A DNA stretch of 64,000 nucleotides, from contig OZ022503.1 of NCBI GenBank assembly GCA_963989385.1, positions 90,406,638 to 90,470,637 on the forward strand, written 5' to 3'. Positions 10,656 to 22,746 of this stretch are shown piece after piece. The notes below the pieces were generated by a model. That model worked only from the letters and a program-made list of their open reading frames with translations. It did no database searches and was not told where the DNA came from. Within the stretch, counting starts at the first letter, position 1. Each line of letters begins with the position of its first letter. The position numbers and the translations under genes are program-made. Origin of the DNA: Ctena decussata. Its lineage: Eukaryota > Mollusca > Bivalvia > Lucinida > Lucinidae.

Positions 10656-11825
10656 ATGGAATCGCTGATTCAGACAGTGACATTGTCATATTTTCTTCAG
10701 GCAGTGATTGTGATGTTTTGCGATTCCGCGCCAGTTTATCAAACTGAAAGCTTAAAGCTTTGTGAAATTACTATTCAAAAGGAGAAAATGAGTAAAATAG
10801 AATGTACAGTCGGAAACAATGAAGCTCTTGACTATCGGGCGATCAGAAGTTATGCCAAAAAGGAAAACAAAACGTTTTCTGTGACAATTAATTGTGCAAA
10901 TGGTGGATTAGTTGCCTTACCGTGGCCAATGAAAGGTGCAAATATCGTGGAACTTAGTGTGACAGGTTGTATCATTGACAATTTTCTGACTGAAATGACA
11001 GTTAATACCAAAGTCGAGGATGAGCTGAGGTCGTTAATGCTAGCAGACGTATCAATTGAAATCCCTTTAAGAGAATTGTACTATCTGAGTTTACATCCTA
11101 AAGACATAACAAGGGATGCCGATTGTGGTCAGCTTACCTTGGAGTCTATAATATTCAGAAATCTCCATTTTGAATTAGAAGTGGTACCTGAAGACAGACG
11201 AGGACATGCTAGTAAAATGTTACATTATGGTGGTCATCATGAAGAATTCCATCCTCATACAGCGACTTGTGTATTTTCTAAACTGAAATACTTGGAGGAA
11301 ACTGCTAGCAGAGTGAGTGGGCAGTATCATCTAAAACTTATTCCTGACCATGCAGAATTTCCTATATTGGAAGTATACAATGTGTCGAACAACAATCTTG
11401 ACCATGTTCCTAATGAGTTTAGACAACTTGTTTCAAAGAAGTTTCCATTGTTAAAGCGGATCGACCTATCTAACAATAAGCTTAGTGCCTTTGAATTTGA
11501 AGTTCCAGAAACAGCTAGTAAAACATGTAGCGTGAAAACAGTAGATTTACAAAACAATAAAATTGCATCGCTTCCCATAAGAGTAGTGAAGAAATTAAAG
11601 CAAATTGGATCGATATTTGTTGACTTGAGGCAAAACCCACTGGAGTGTTCCTGCAGACTCTCATCTTTAAGAAAATACCTTCAACTACAGTATGAAAAAG
11701 CAGACACAATAAACCAGAGAAAACAAGTGTCAGACATAACGTGCAAACGATCGACGCTCAAAGCCGGACAACGACCTGAAATAAGTCTGTTGGATCCAAA
11801 CTTTGATAAAAACTGCGTGAAGTAG
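10656..11825 (+). CDS. Secreted leucine-rich-repeat protein (LRR gene 1)
   Basis: A single exon of 389 codons. Residues 1-25 form a hydrophobic signal peptide (cleavage likely near SA/PV at 25). The middle part (30-230) is cysteine-bearing and not a standard domain; it contains LDYRAIR (58-64) and LPWP (88-91). LRRs follow at about 235-256 (VSNNNLDHVP), 263-283 (IDLSNNKLSAF), 291-311 (VDLQNNKIASLP) and 320-330, then an LRRCT-type cap with C331, C333, C363 and C387. No transmembrane segment or anchor is visible, so secretion is inferred. Possible N-glycosylation sites are at N71 and N242. A paralogue lies at 40059-41222 (-), with ten cysteines at matching positions (36, 50, 80, 105, 157, 205, 331, 333, 363, 387). 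The 3' flank has AATAAA at 12263. The role is unknown; extracellular recognition or matrix binding is a guess from the fold. Confidence 0.85.
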   Translation: MESLIQTVTLSYFLQAVIVMFCDSAPVYQTESLKLCEITIQKEKMSKIECTVGNNEALDYRAIRSYAKKENKTFSVTINCANGGLVALPWPMKGANIVELSVTGCIIDNFLTEMTVNTKVEDELRSLMLADVSIEIPLRELYYLSLHPKDITRDADCGQLTLESIIFRNLHFELEVVPEDRRGHASKMLHYGGHHEEFHPHTATCVFSKLKYLEETASRVSGQYHLKLIPDHAEFPILEVYNVSNNNLDHVPNEFRQLVSKKFPLLKRIDLSNNKLSAFEFEVPETASKTCSVKTVDLQNNKIASLPIRVVKKLKQIGSIFVDLRQNPLECSCRLSSLRKYLQLQYEKADTINQRKQVSDITCKRSTLKAGQRPEISLLDPNFDKNCVK

Positions 11826-12262
11826 CCGCATAAGTATGCAGAATTGGTGAGAATATTGGCTAGACTGCCAGCCGTAAATCCAAGCACTAGAGACGCGGAC
11901 GAGAACAGTCCAGTGCTCTGCTAGAAGCTGTTTCTTGTACCAAAACTGGACACAAAACGACCACAAGCGAGGAAGGATACGCAGACAGAGAATTGAATTA
12001 TTTGTATAAAATTACTTGTTGAGAAAACATCAGTTGTCATGTTGCCATCTCATTATCAAATCCTTTGTGAAATACGTTTTGTATCAGAAAAAGATAAAAA
12101 AAAAAAATAAAAAAAAAAAATGAATAAATAAATAAATAAATACACGGGAAGGAACTTCGAAAGTACTTGAGCTGTCGTTCTGACTCTGTTATACCTATTT
12201 TACAACGTTTATACCTGTTCCTTCAGAATTTACTTTAGTGTATATTCTGTTGAAAAGTTTAT

Positions 12263-12268
12263 AATAAA
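12263..12268 (+). terminator. Candidate polyadenylation signal of LRR gene 1
   Basis: AATAAA lies 438 bases after the stop codon. An earlier AATAAATAAATAAATAAATA run at about 12122-12141 is an alternative but is low-complexity. Confidence 0.4.
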
Positions 12269-12269
12269 A

Positions 12270-13871
12270 TGCTTTAACACCAAATATGTACGTATGCCCA
12301 TTCAGATAGTTCCGTTGCTTTAGCATATAAGAGGGTGGGGCGGTAAAGTTTGCTATGTAATATTAGTTTTGACGAGCCAGAACCCCAAAGTTGCAATGGT
12401 AGGCATGCATAGGAACGCTCATATCTGCAAGGGCATAAATTAATGCCTTTTCATGCTGGATTTGATGGTAAAATGGCAATGCGAAATTAGGCACATCTAA
12501 AATTGACATATTTTTCCTCAAATGATTTAATTCTTTGTCATGTCATGCTTACAAAGTGGCATCATCAAGAATAAATTATATTCAAACTGTAAAATATGCA
12601 TGATCGTTACTTTGAATGTGGTCAGTGCGAACAGAACTGGGGCACAACATGAAAGAGGCGATTTTGAATCGCCGATGTTTGTTTTATTTGACATTGTGAA
12701 TGGTCCATAGCGAATGGTTGAATATTTCAGCTATTGCGTGAGGAATGTTATACACTTGCAAATCCTAGAACATTTAATGTTCATACTATTTATGTATAAT
12801 TGCTAATAATCTATGCACTTGTAAATAGATTTGCCATAATCCGCAACAGAAATATTCAAAATTTTCACGGAACTATATCATAACAGTAACCTCGACGCAC
12901 GAAAGTTATTTATTGAATACCGTACATGAACTTGATTCCAATTACTTAAAAATGAATAAGTGTAAAGGCTAATACTTGTTCAATAAAGCGAAATATATCG
13001 AACAGGTTGATAAATATTTAAACCAATCACTAATATTAATGAAATAATTTTGTTAAGCAAATACTGTTTCTTTTTTACCGGGTAAACATTTTTTGACATC
13101 TCCAGCTTCCTTTTGATTATGTCTGTTGGTTTTATACTTTCATTATCATAAATACCTATGCATGTTTTTGATATATGATCTGTGTTTATACGTCTAATGC
13201 TTTCAACTAACAAGAAAGCAGGCTGGCAAGGTGCTAATTTTCGGTTTTTGCTTATTTTGCCCTTTTGCCGTTTTGTCCTGAAATGCTTTCAAACCGGCGA
13301 AGCTTTTTGTTCACAGCTCACATTGTCCGCAGATGATTTGAAATAGGGAAACTCTTTTTTCCCGTGTTACAGACAATAACATTGCTAGTTCGGCATGTAG
13401 TTTTTGCGGATAAAATGCGTTTTAATTCCGAAAAAAGCTTTTTAGAAGAAAAATCTTATTTTACAAAGCCTAAGGAAAAGCTGACTTAACGCAAGATGCC
13501 GTTGGTATGCACCGAATCAAACGAATATTTTTTTCAGCGACCATTTCGGGTCTTGTTTGATATTAGCACGGATATATATTCAAACTGGGAAGCTCAAAGG
13601 AATATTTGAATTCAGAATTCAGGTCTATTTATATTTATGAAAAGTAAAAAGATGGCAAATATTTCAAATTTTATTGCAACCTTTATGCATTTTGTTATAT
13701 AGATATCTACATAAGTGAGCAATTTAGTAGTTGTATTCACAAATACATGTACATCATCTTTCTGTCCTTCTTAAGAGCAGTATATTTCACATAAAGTTCT
13801 TATACCTTTCCGGTATTTTTTTTTATTTCTGAATGGATTGTGGAATAAAATTGTATGGAAATATATTATTA

Positions 13872-13908
<37 letters not shown>

Positions 13909-14064
13909 CCGAGAGACAAAAGTGTTTCCATAGATGTCAGTCCATATCAGGACTGTAATATATATGACTATTATACAGTTGATATTGTTTTATGTTGACA
14001 GCTATCATAATGCAGTAAGATAATGTCTCTATTGTTGTAAGTAAACTGCATTTTCTATTGGCAA
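12270..14064. other. Unannotated AT-rich stretch
   Basis: No supported gene. It contains a (TTA)n microsatellite at about 13868-13909 and short frames on both strands without domain character. Confidence 0.4.
13868..13909. repeat. (TTA)n microsatellite
   Basis: A trinucleotide run of TTA/ATT with one imperfect unit at its left end. Confidence 0.9.
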
Positions 14065-14065
14065 A

Positions 14066-14250
14066 GCTCCAGATAAGGTGGGGTCTTGAGGATAATTCGC
14101 TGATTTATTTACTTTATTTCTCAACGAAAGCCTATGTTGTGGCCCCGCAATAGAACCGTCTCACCGAGACGGCTGTAATGAAGGGTCACAACATATGGGT
14201 TTATGGAGAAATATGGAAAATTATCCCTGTTTACCCTTATCATCTGGAGC
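14066..14250. mobile_element. Foldback MITE, CTCCAGATAAG family, copy 1
   Basis: The element starts GCTCCAGATAAGGTGGGG and ends CATCTGGAGC, with central inverted arms around ACCGTCTCACCGAGACGG. Other copies lie at 53425-53632, 54722-54926 and 58763-58956, with a derived piece near 56260-56370. It has no coding content. Confidence 0.8.
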
Positions 14251-14305
14251 ACTGATTTAGTATGCATTTTCTATGGCGGTACAGATAAGCAAGATACCTG
14301 GGTTC

Positions 14306-14442
14306 GAGGTTATAAAACTTGAGAATAATCTCAAACTGAAAATAAAGCACACTGATTGACTGCTTCCGAGCATGTGCTCGGAAGCAGCCAATCAGTGTGC
14401 TATATTTTGAGTTTGGGGATGTACTCAAGTTTTATAACCTCT
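14306..14442. mobile_element. Foldback MITE, TTATAAAACTTGAG family, copy 1
   Basis: The outer ends GAGGTTATAAAACTTGAG and CTCAAGTTTTATAACCTC are exact complements. The centre is TTCCGAGCATGTGCTCGGAA. The second copy is at 56373-56543. Confidence 0.85.
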
Positions 14443-15508
14443 GGGCCTATTTATAACTTGCTTGCAAATATTTCAAAGTGTCATATCAAGGCGTATGGAA
14501 ACACCGCTATGTTTTTACATCATGTTTACAAAGGGAAACAACTTTTGGCACTCCTGTTTGTTTCCCTGGCAATGCAACTCTTTCCGATGGGGATGTACTC
14601 TTGAAAGAAAGAATTTGATCACAGGTGAGCTTATCATTTCCTTCAAGGGTTGACTGCCGTTGAAAAGAGAGGCAAACATGAACATAGCAGAGTTGCTTTC
14701 CGTGAAAGAGTACCTCTTAAAGTGACCATGCTATATGAAAAGCTTTGGTTTGTGTGACCTGTTCATGGCCAATCTGAACCGTGCCAAAAGTGAGTCAACT
14801 TTTTAGAAATCCCATTGACTTACATGTATTTGTCAATGTGCAAGAAAATTGTGTTGCTTCTGTTGAGCAGATCACAATAAAATATATATGGTTGAAAAGG
14901 TAGATGAACAAGGCAATATTCAAAACAAAATCGTTGGCATACAGTTTTATTTTGTGAAAGAGTATAGTTTATACGACGCTTAAAATCTAGAAACACAACA
15001 TTCCATTTACGTCAATGGTGACGTCGCAAAAAAAAACTCCGGCAAAAATCAGAGTCAATCCCTTTTAAACTGCCGCAGTTGAAAATTGCGCCAATGGAAT
15101 ATTACAACAAATATGTTTTTATTGCTGTAATGATTAAGCTATCTGACGGTATATTTTTTTTATTTTAGTCGCACAAGCAGATGCATCGTTGTTAATTTTC
15201 TTGCATGGCCAAAATACATGGAAGTCTATGAAATTTTAGAAAAAGTTCACTCACTTTTGGGACGGTACTGTATAGGTCGGAAGACGGATTTGCTCAACAT
15301 GCGTCTCATGTAAAATTGCTGTACAGTTCTGTTGTATTAATTTATTCAATCGTACCATTTATTATGAACATAAAATGAGTAAATATTGATAAAAGATGTT
15401 CCTGTTCTTGATTGTTCGATTTTGTTTCAGAGACAGTATTTGTTGATTGTAAGAATCGTTATTGTTAAGTCTTCAGAGAGACCTGACAGAAATTATCTTT
15501 TCAATATA
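14443..15508. other. Stretch without recognised genes
   Basis: Two overlapping plus-strand frames (14356-14653) begin inside the foldback and are probably spurious. Nothing else is recognised. Confidence 0.35.
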
Positions 15509-15686
15509 CAGTAGAACTTCAATGGCTCGAAGCCTAATGGCTCTTTTACCATGCCTGGCTAGAACTCGTTCTTAGGTCCCTACAGTTTAGTTTATGCAGA
15601 AACTAACCCTGGATGGCTGGAACTACCTTTGGCTGGAACTAATTTTCATGGTCCCAAGCCTGTTCGAGCCATCGAAGTTCTACTTG
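15509..15686. mobile_element. Tc1/pogo-type MITE
   Basis: 178 bp with terminal inverted repeats CAGTAGAACTTCAATGGCTC and the complement of GAGCCATCGAAGTTCTACTTG, flanked by TA on both sides. The ends resemble Tigger/pogo termini of the CAGTNGAACCTC type. No transposase is encoded. Confidence 0.75.
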
Positions 15687-15689
15687 TAT

Positions 15690-16756
15690 ATAGTTGTGAC
15701 CCTTCATCAGAACAGCTTCATGGACGAAGTGGTTCTATTTCAAAGGTATCCTTAAATACCCCCTCTATTATACAGCTTTACTTTACCCGTTTTGTTACAA
15801 TTTTGTCCAAAACATTTTACTTGAATACCTAGAACATAACGTTAACATTTTCCCAACTGAGCATATAGGAAGCGGTGTCGTGTGAAAAATTTGTGATAAA
15901 TCATTTGCTTTTGTCGCAACAAATTTAGGATGGAGCTGTCATTAAGGCTCAGCCCGAACTCACAATCGCTCACTCAAACACTGCATTTTCCCCCAATCCT
16001 CCCCTGGCCAGCCCCAACACCAACCCGAACCGCTGGCTACCTGCAACTTGATCATGCGGATTTACCTATTGATCTGATTTTTTTCTTGGCTTTACGTTTT
16101 CTAATCACGGGGATATCTGATGATATTAACAGTCTGGTGGCAGATAGCTGACAAGGATAGAAGCTAATCCTGCGAGAAATCAACAATACACAGTTCCGAG
16201 AATAGCCGCTAAGCTCCGCCTGCTTAGTTACTGTTACTACGTCTCACAAGCTTACACAAAGATGGCGGAAAAACAAATGACAAAAGCAAGTGTCTGCTAA
16301 ATGTTGGCGATCTATGGAAAAGAATCAGCCTCCTTATGATCTACACATGGCAGTTGGCGCATCGTGCATTTCCGATGCGTTCTGTTCTTGCAAAGCATGG
16401 TAAGTTTATTAAAAGTGGTGTTAGTTTGTTTTCTTTAAACAGGTAAACATCCCTCCATTGACGGTTAGGTAAAATCACGGACTTATGTTGGATACTGACC
16501 ACGTGCGATTTGTTTGTGAGACTATGTCACGTGCCAAGTTGTCGTTGCATTGGCCAGGTATACGCTATCATGTGATTTTGAGTGATATTCTGGGTGTGGC
16601 TCGGAACTGTGTATTGCGCTGTTTGGCAATACATATGCGCCATTTTTCAATATGTATGCGGAACGCTTTTGGGGACTTCGGGAATACATTTCCACTGCTA
16701 AATTGATTTTTATACATTTTTTTTATTTATTCATTTTTTGGCATTTATTTAAAGGA
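15690..16756. other. Stretch without recognised genes
   Basis: Short open frames at 15930-16151 and 16485-16706 lack domain features, a signal peptide or convincing splice sites. No repeat structure was recognised. Confidence 0.35.
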
Positions 16757-16915
16757 AATGTACGAAATCGAGGAATAGCCTTTGATTACATTATTATTCT
16801 CAACACGTTTCACTACTGCGTGTAGATCTTCAAGACTCTTGAAGATCTACACGCAGTAGTGAAACGCGTTGAGAATAATAATGTGATCAAAGGCCATTCC
16901 TCGTTTTCGTTCATT
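16757..16915. mobile_element. Near-perfect palindrome (foldback element)
   Basis: Arms of about 70-75 bp (for example CTACTGCGTGTAGATCTTC and its complement) meet at GACTCTTG near 16835. Only a few mismatches separate the arms, which suggests a recent origin or arm homogenisation. Confidence 0.8.
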
Positions 16916-16919
16916 CTTC

Positions 16920-17810
16920 TTTATATTGCCGCTGTTGTGGCTCAACTTCTTCGAACTATATATACAGGCTACATAGAATACAAACATAGGCCAAAGGATT
17001 GGACGTTAGGCTAGGCCTATATTTGCCCTCTCGTGAATTGGCTCGGTACTGTACACATAAAACAAACAGTGACATATATTTTAAGGAATTCATAATTGAA
17101 TAAAAACAATAATAATAATAGTATTAACAAAACAATACATTTGCGCCATTACTTAGGTAAAAGGGGGACCTCCGTTTAAAGGAATAAGGGATTCAGAACA
17201 GATGTAGGCTACATCTGTTTTACACACATGGCATTATTACCGAGATATTTCAAAACTTCCCTTGAATTTTTCCACAATGGTTACAAGAGTTCAAACAATA
17301 CTACTTCACTGACACAAGCTATTCAAAAATTTCTCATGGTACTTGTTATAGTTTAGTGCAAGCTTAAGCCCCCACAGTCTGTGTTTTATTAGATGAGAGA
17401 GGCCTTAGATCCACGAACAATTTAGGTACCTGACAGCCTGTTTCTTATTAAACACATTAGGAACCCAAAGATAACAGGGTGAGTAGTAATGAATGAAACG
17501 CTTAACCAGGATGCGCAAGTGTAACCATGCAATCAGAAATGCCCCTTACAAAAGCTGCGCATTGTATTCCCGCGGTGCTGCGCAAACATATCCAGTATGT
17601 CAAAACTAAATGTTCGCAAACGTAATTCACCCAATTATTTTAACTTAGTCCCAGTCGGCCTTTAAGAGGGGTGGGGGTGGGGGGGTGGGGGGGGGGGTAA
17701 CAGCCATGCATGCATTTAACCTCATAACAGCTGTATAATAATAAATTATCTTTAAATGTTTCAAACCTAGGTATAACTCTTATGAGTCTCCAAAAATCAG
17801 TTTTGCCGTT

Positions 17811-17851
<41 letters not shown>

Positions 17852-18029
17852 TTGTACACTGCCTCCATAACAATCGGGTTCCGGTAGGCTCTGTTGGAGA
17901 ATTCTTTTCTGGCGAAATCGATTCCGAATGTTGGTAATAAAATTTAGGAAATATATACAGACTGAGTGATACAAGTAAAGTGATAATATAGGCAATGATA
18001 TGAACTTAATCCAATTAAATCCCACACCC
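16920..18029. other. No gene recognised; two low-complexity tracts
   Basis: Contains a G-rich tract (about 17667-17698) and a (TC)n run (about 17811-17847). The other sequence has no supported feature. Confidence 0.4.
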
Positions 18030-18380
18030 CGCCCTCAAAACCAAAAGGAGCAGAAATGTAAGCTCAATCAGACAAATGTTCACGAAAGACACGCACGGTA
18101 AACCGAATGAGCAGCTCTTTTCCAAACAGGTGGTCATTCAGCTACCCTAATTGAAAACAGAGCAACATCTATTTTTACATATTTTCTATTTTAAATAACA
18201 ACACAAAACGAAAAAATAGAACAGAATTGGCAGCTAGTCAGGTGACCATATTGCTAAAGACATAGACAAGCGGACATAACAACCTATAACACTGAGAAAG
18301 CAAAGCAGAAGGACCGCATTAGAATGGTCAGTGATAGATTACTGGCGGGGGTTAGGGGTTGGGTGATCGTGGGGAGAGGC
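18030..18380 (-). repeat. Penelope-like 3' tail, minus orientation
   Basis: Reading plus, it carries GAAAGACACGCACGGTAAAC, the AAACAGGTGGTCATTCAGC block, CATAGACAAGCGGACATAAC and AATGGTCAGTGATAGATTAC. The minus-strand tail at 25100-25390 shows the same order. Confidence 0.65.
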
Positions 18381-18419
18381 TAAAATTAGTTCACTTGATT
18401 TAAACACACGCCATCTGCT

Positions 18420-18580
18420 TCTGAAATAGCTGAGTTGCCACCTATTTGGGAAAGGGCTGCTTACTCGGCTTATCACTTGTAATTTATTGTTTGTTGAGAT
18501 GTCTTTGTCAATCTTTCCCTTTGATGTTGGGGATAGGGTTTGGGATCTGATTCAGTCAGTTACTGAAGTGTAGTAACTCT
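18420..18580 (+). repeat. Penelope-like tail terminus, plus orientation
   Basis: GAGTTGCCACCTATTTGGG through CTGAAGTGTAGTAACTC is nearly identical to 27990-28146, with only scattered differences over about 155 bp. The two are recent copies of one terminal sequence. Confidence 0.65.
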
Positions 18581-18682
18581 TTAAAAAATACATATTGTTT
18601 AAAATGTTCTATAAAAGGGTTATCCTTTGGAAACAAGGATCACACCAAAGAACTGAAAACTGTCGAGTGTACAAGTTTTCTG

Positions 18683-18726
18683 GGCCAGACTAGCTAGTTT
18701 CGGCCAATTAGGCCTTATCAGTGACC
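18683..18726 (-). ncRNA. Hammerhead-ribozyme-like motif, copy 3
   Basis: Minus-strand order: stem I GGTCA, core CTGATAA (consensus CUGANGA, one substitution at the conserved G8), stem II GGCC-TAATT-GGCC, GAAA, short stem III CTAGCTAG, then TC and stem I partner TGGCC. GGTCA pairs with TGGCC through all five positions with one G-U. This is the type-I, short-stem-III layout known from Penelope-like elements and retrozymes. The predicted cleavage lies between 18688 and 18687. The G8 change probably impairs activity. Confidence 0.75.
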
Positions 18727-18730
18727 CTCA

Positions 18731-19189
18731 AATATTTTCAAAGTTCTATAAAGCAAACATAACGTGTGTGCGAGAGAGGAGACAAAAACTGATCTTTGTC
18801 ATTTTGTTAACTTCAATCAGATAGAGGCAAAAACACCTTTACAAGAAAAATGAAAACCAGAGCTTCAGCAAGATTCTTTTAAGTACTTGCAGATTAGGGT
18901 AAATATATTTTTTGTCAACAATATATAGGTACAAAATATTTTATTCGATGCAATACACGATGCAATGCTAATTAGCATAAGAACGGAAGGTACTTGAAGA
19001 TTGCAGTCTGTGGTTGCGGTAGAGGTCAGCATAATAATGTGTTACGAAACACATACTTACTGCACATGTTCCGTCAGCTCACACACACACAAGATATGGA
19101 CCCCGGAAAGTGAGATGTTTCACTTTTTATTTATTTGGTTATATCGAATTATTTCACTTTCCAGGCTCCATGACAATCAGATTTAACTA
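18731..19189. other. Stretch without recognised genes
   Basis: Only a short plus-strand frame (19001-19186) with an (AC)n patch is present. No supported feature. Confidence 0.3.
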
Positions 19190-19896
19190 GAAATGGGAGT
19201 AAGCAGGGCTTACTACATACCCCTCGCAAAATCTATCTGTAACACAGTTTAGAGCCAACACTGTTCCCATTAGCCATCATAGAAAACATAAACAACACTG
19301 GCACAACATGCACTTGATTGAGCAGAAACCCAAAATTTTTCCATTTTTATGTCATCAGGGGCCATAACTCCTGCTAAATTGACGCATATCCTCCTTTTTC
19401 AAACACAACCAGACTTTTACTTATGGTAATGTACCATCTAATTTTGAAAGAAATCCGTTCATTTAAACTTAAGTTCTTGAGCGGGAACCAAGTATTTTCC
19501 CATTTTTTCAGATCTATCAGGGGCCATAACCCCTGTGCGAATTGATGCATAACCTCTTTTGCGAACTCAAGCTGTATTTTGGAAGATGGTCATATACCAT
19601 ATAAATTTCAAAGAAATCCATTCATTTAAACTGCAGTTATTGAGCGGAAACCAAAACTTTGCAAATTAAGACGTCTATCAAGGGTTTAAACTTTTGTACA
19701 ACTTAAGGGACAACTTCCTTTTTCGAACTCAACCTGTATTTTGTTGATGATTAATTACCATATACATTTCAACAAAAGCGGGTCATTTGAACTTAGGCTA
19801 TTGAGCGGAAACATGAGCATTTCGGACAGACGGAAGGACAGGCGGACAACGTGAAAACAGTATACCGTCCACAAACACAGTTTGCGGGGGTATAAA
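19187..19896 (-). mobile_element. Tandem-array mini-Helitron-like element (161-bp unit)
   Basis: On the minus strand it begins TTTTTATACCCCCGCAAAC (about 19896) and has a GTCC-type microsatellite near 19830-19850. It then has about three to four diverged units of about 161 bp marked by TATCAGGGGCCATAAC. It ends with hairpin AGTAAGC-CCT-GCTTACT, seven bases, and CTAG next to T (plus-strand 19187-19224). The terminal plan matches the 5248-7280 element although the unit sequence is unrelated. Confidence 0.75.
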
Positions 19897-19916
19897 AACA
19901 CATTTCTGATTACATT

Positions 19917-20060
19917 ACATATATTGGAATATGGAGAGTTGAGACAGAAAATCAGCAGGGGTTCTGAAGAAACCCAGGTAGAGGCTACAGCGAAGAGATT
20001 TTATGACTCTCATAATCACTTAGATAGCAGAATCCTTTGATGTAAAGAATTTGAAAAAGT
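19917..20060. repeat. Dispersed repeat shared with 31560-31710
   Basis: TATTGGAATATGGAGAGTTG, AATCAGCAGGGGT and CACTTAGATAGCAGAATCC recur with few changes at 31560-31710. The family is unknown and no coding potential is seen. Confidence 0.5.
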
Positions 20061-20552
20061 ATGATTACTGGAAGTTATAATTAGGCGCTACCCTGCTCAT
20101 ATATAGTCAGAAAATGTGTCTTAAAGGCATATGCAGTTCGCGTTCCGTAACACTCATTTTAGTAAACTGCACATGCTCGTCTGTTTCCCTCTGTAAGACA
20201 GGTTTGCACATAGTGCGCCTCAATAATGCGAAGGTGTAGGAGAGATGTCTGGATGCAAATTAGTTGTAAACATTCTTATGACAAATCGAAGGTCAATGAC
20301 CTTCAACAGTCATGAAATTCAGTAACTCGACTTACAATGACAAGACACATTTGATGTTATGAAAAATAATGATAGATGATTATAATCATTCTTGACATAT
20401 CAATGAAATCCATAGAAAGTGAGAAAATTGATGTGCCGTTGTTCCCGTATAATATGAATCTGACCAATGTTGCCTTTATCAATGGTACAACGTTGGTAAA
20501 TGCAGTGTTGATCATGTCCTAATGAAACTTAACCTACATTGAAACATCATAG

Positions 20553-20645
20553 CTGGGCCCAGTTCTTCAAAGCATTGTTAGCTTGACGAGGTCGTTAGTT
20601 GAGAATTTGTTAAGTCTTCTAGTGCACATGAAATAAAGTGTGCTA
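20553..20645. repeat. Half copy of the GGGCCCAGTTCTTCAAAGC foldback
   Basis: Matches the left arm of the foldback at 61527-61755 (GGGCCCAGTTNTTCAAAGCA and the GTTAACTTAAC-like part). The right arm is missing. Confidence 0.5.
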
Positions 20646-20649
20646 AAAT

Positions 20650-21369
20650 TGTTTGTTTAGATTTGCATTGCAGGGGGAGTTGTGGTGGAGGGGAAGGGGG
20701 GGGGGGCGGTTGGTTTTCAGGTGGCACCTCTGAAAGGCCTTTTTACTGATTATTTCACGACAATTTTTTACGGTCTGTTTATTGCTCATTTTCACGGTCT
20801 ATCGCACTGTTAGAACTTTGGTGTAAGTCACTAAACATTTCACCACGATTTTCACAACCTTTTCACGATGCCCTTAGACATTTTTTTTTTGAAAAATTCA
20901 ATTCATATCCTTAATGTTTTCACAACATTTTAAAAACTACTAAAACCAATTTGAAAATAAAGTAGATCATTTTTTTCCAAAAGAACCCAACTGAAACAAA
21001 GCAACTGCTTTTGGTACATATAAAGAAGTCCTGTTTATATATTTATCTATTTTCTTACTTTTTTACTAATATCTATAGTTGTTGGCATGTGATTTAGGAT
21101 ACATTTATCAGCTAATTTGCTCACTAAAGAAGGGTTTCGTGACGAATCCAACGTTTGAAATATTCTTTTTCTTTATTTTAATTTAGGACTGGCCTTAACA
21201 TCTCACACACTTTATCTATAACAGACATTCACAAAACAACCAAGAAGACACAAAGCAGAAGTGCCAACCTGGAACGACCAGCAATGAAATGCAATGAAAT
21301 TACTGGGATGGTGCTCGGGGGTGCGGGGTAGGGACTTAACCGCTTTGCAGTCGAGCTCTAGGTTCAACT
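20650..21369. other. Stretch without recognised genes
   Basis: A G-rich patch (about 20695-20708) and retroelement-tail words near 21270 (TGGAACGACCAGCAATG). No other feature. Confidence 0.35.
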
Positions 21370-22480
21370 TTGGTTCATCAGATACTTAGTTGTTCGGTTT
21401 GCGTTGAAGATTCCAAGCTCATAAGTGTTTTATCTCAGAAACATACAATAAAATCAAACTTAGATAAAACAAACATGAGGACTCATAGAAATAGCAACAC
21501 TGAAATATCGGAGCAGAAGAGCAAAAAGTTTTTATCAAAATTCTATCGTCGATACAATGAATAGGTTTCTTAATTCTAAATTCAAGGTCGGATTAAAAAC
21601 TAGTTTTCAACGGGCCGTTTTGGTTACAGACTTTCGTGGTGACTATGTCTATAAATTCAAACAAGATTGTAATCAGGGTTGACTTTTCTGATCAATTCAG
21701 AAAAATATCGTACGTTACAAACATAAATGTTATGCTGCAGTCTGCATGTTAACTGGTACACCATATCATGGTTAATAACTTTGCTTCCCTCTTTAATTAA
21801 ACGCCGGTTGGTCGGGCATCAGACTCAGGGGACCGCATCCAAGCTATTTAATTTAGCTGGTACCGGAGCTTGTCTTGTCGTTTGCTTGTTTTTTTCCGGG
21901 TTCAGCTGATGGTTTTCTTTTGCTTCGGTATTTCAGTGGTGTTGCTTGACACGCCAGGGGCCTTCATGTGTCGCAAAACGTTGTTTCTGTCGAGTCCTAA
22001 TCTCTTATTCGTCATGGGTCTTGTTCGTTATTTGTTTGTTTCGTGTATGATTCAGTTATGGGCCAGGAACCTTCATGCGGATCAAAACTCTAATTTAATG
22101 CTTTGAACCATCGCAGAAGTAGAGGGCGAAGGTTTGGATCGTGAAAAAAAACTATTTTAGGCCCCGCCCGCACCCCCTCGCAGTTGTTATCTTTTACTGA
22201 CTTCAACAGCTGAATGTTCTGCATTCTGTTTGGTTTTATTTTGTAATTTAAAATAGAAAATAGTTTAAAATAGATGCTTCAGCTGTTTCTAATTAGGGTA
22301 ACTGCACGGCCACATGTTTGTGAAAGAGCTGCTAATTCGGTTTACCGTGTGTGTCTTTCGTGAACTTTTGTCAATTATTGTGAGGCGCTTCTTTCCCTTC
22401 CGGTTTTATGTGCAGGATGTGGGATTTTATTGTATTAATTCCTGATCATTGCCTATCTGTTTTAGTTTCCAAAAGTATCT
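21370..22480 (+). pseudogene. Penelope-like RT C-terminal remnant and 3' tail
   Basis: Translated fragments (KKFLSKFYRRY near 21510, then GDYVYKFKQD in the next frame near 21640) match, in order, the intact frame at 26238-26723. The same downstream region follows: a SWLITLLPSLI-type stretch, then the tail block ending near 22450 with TTCCTGATCATTGCC. Several frameshifts and stops make it non-functional. The RT family is the one with the LPKLHK motif common in bivalves. I place it with Penelope-like elements mainly from that motif and the nearby hammerhead motifs. Confidence 0.6.
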
Positions 22481-22746
22481 GTTTTCGGCTTGATGATCAT
22501 GCTTGCACGAATGTGTTCATATATGCACGATTTCGTATATATATGTTTTGAAAAAGAGAAAAAAACTTACAAAAAATAAGATAAAATAAAGAAATAAATA
22601 AACTTATAAAAAGCAAAAGCAGCCATCGAGGGAGGTTGATGATATAGTCACTTGGCCTACAACTATTAAGTAAGAAAACGTACCCGGATTACAGATGATA
22701 CTCTGAGGGAAAGGCTTTCTCTGGTTTCGTCACCAGATATTGTCAG

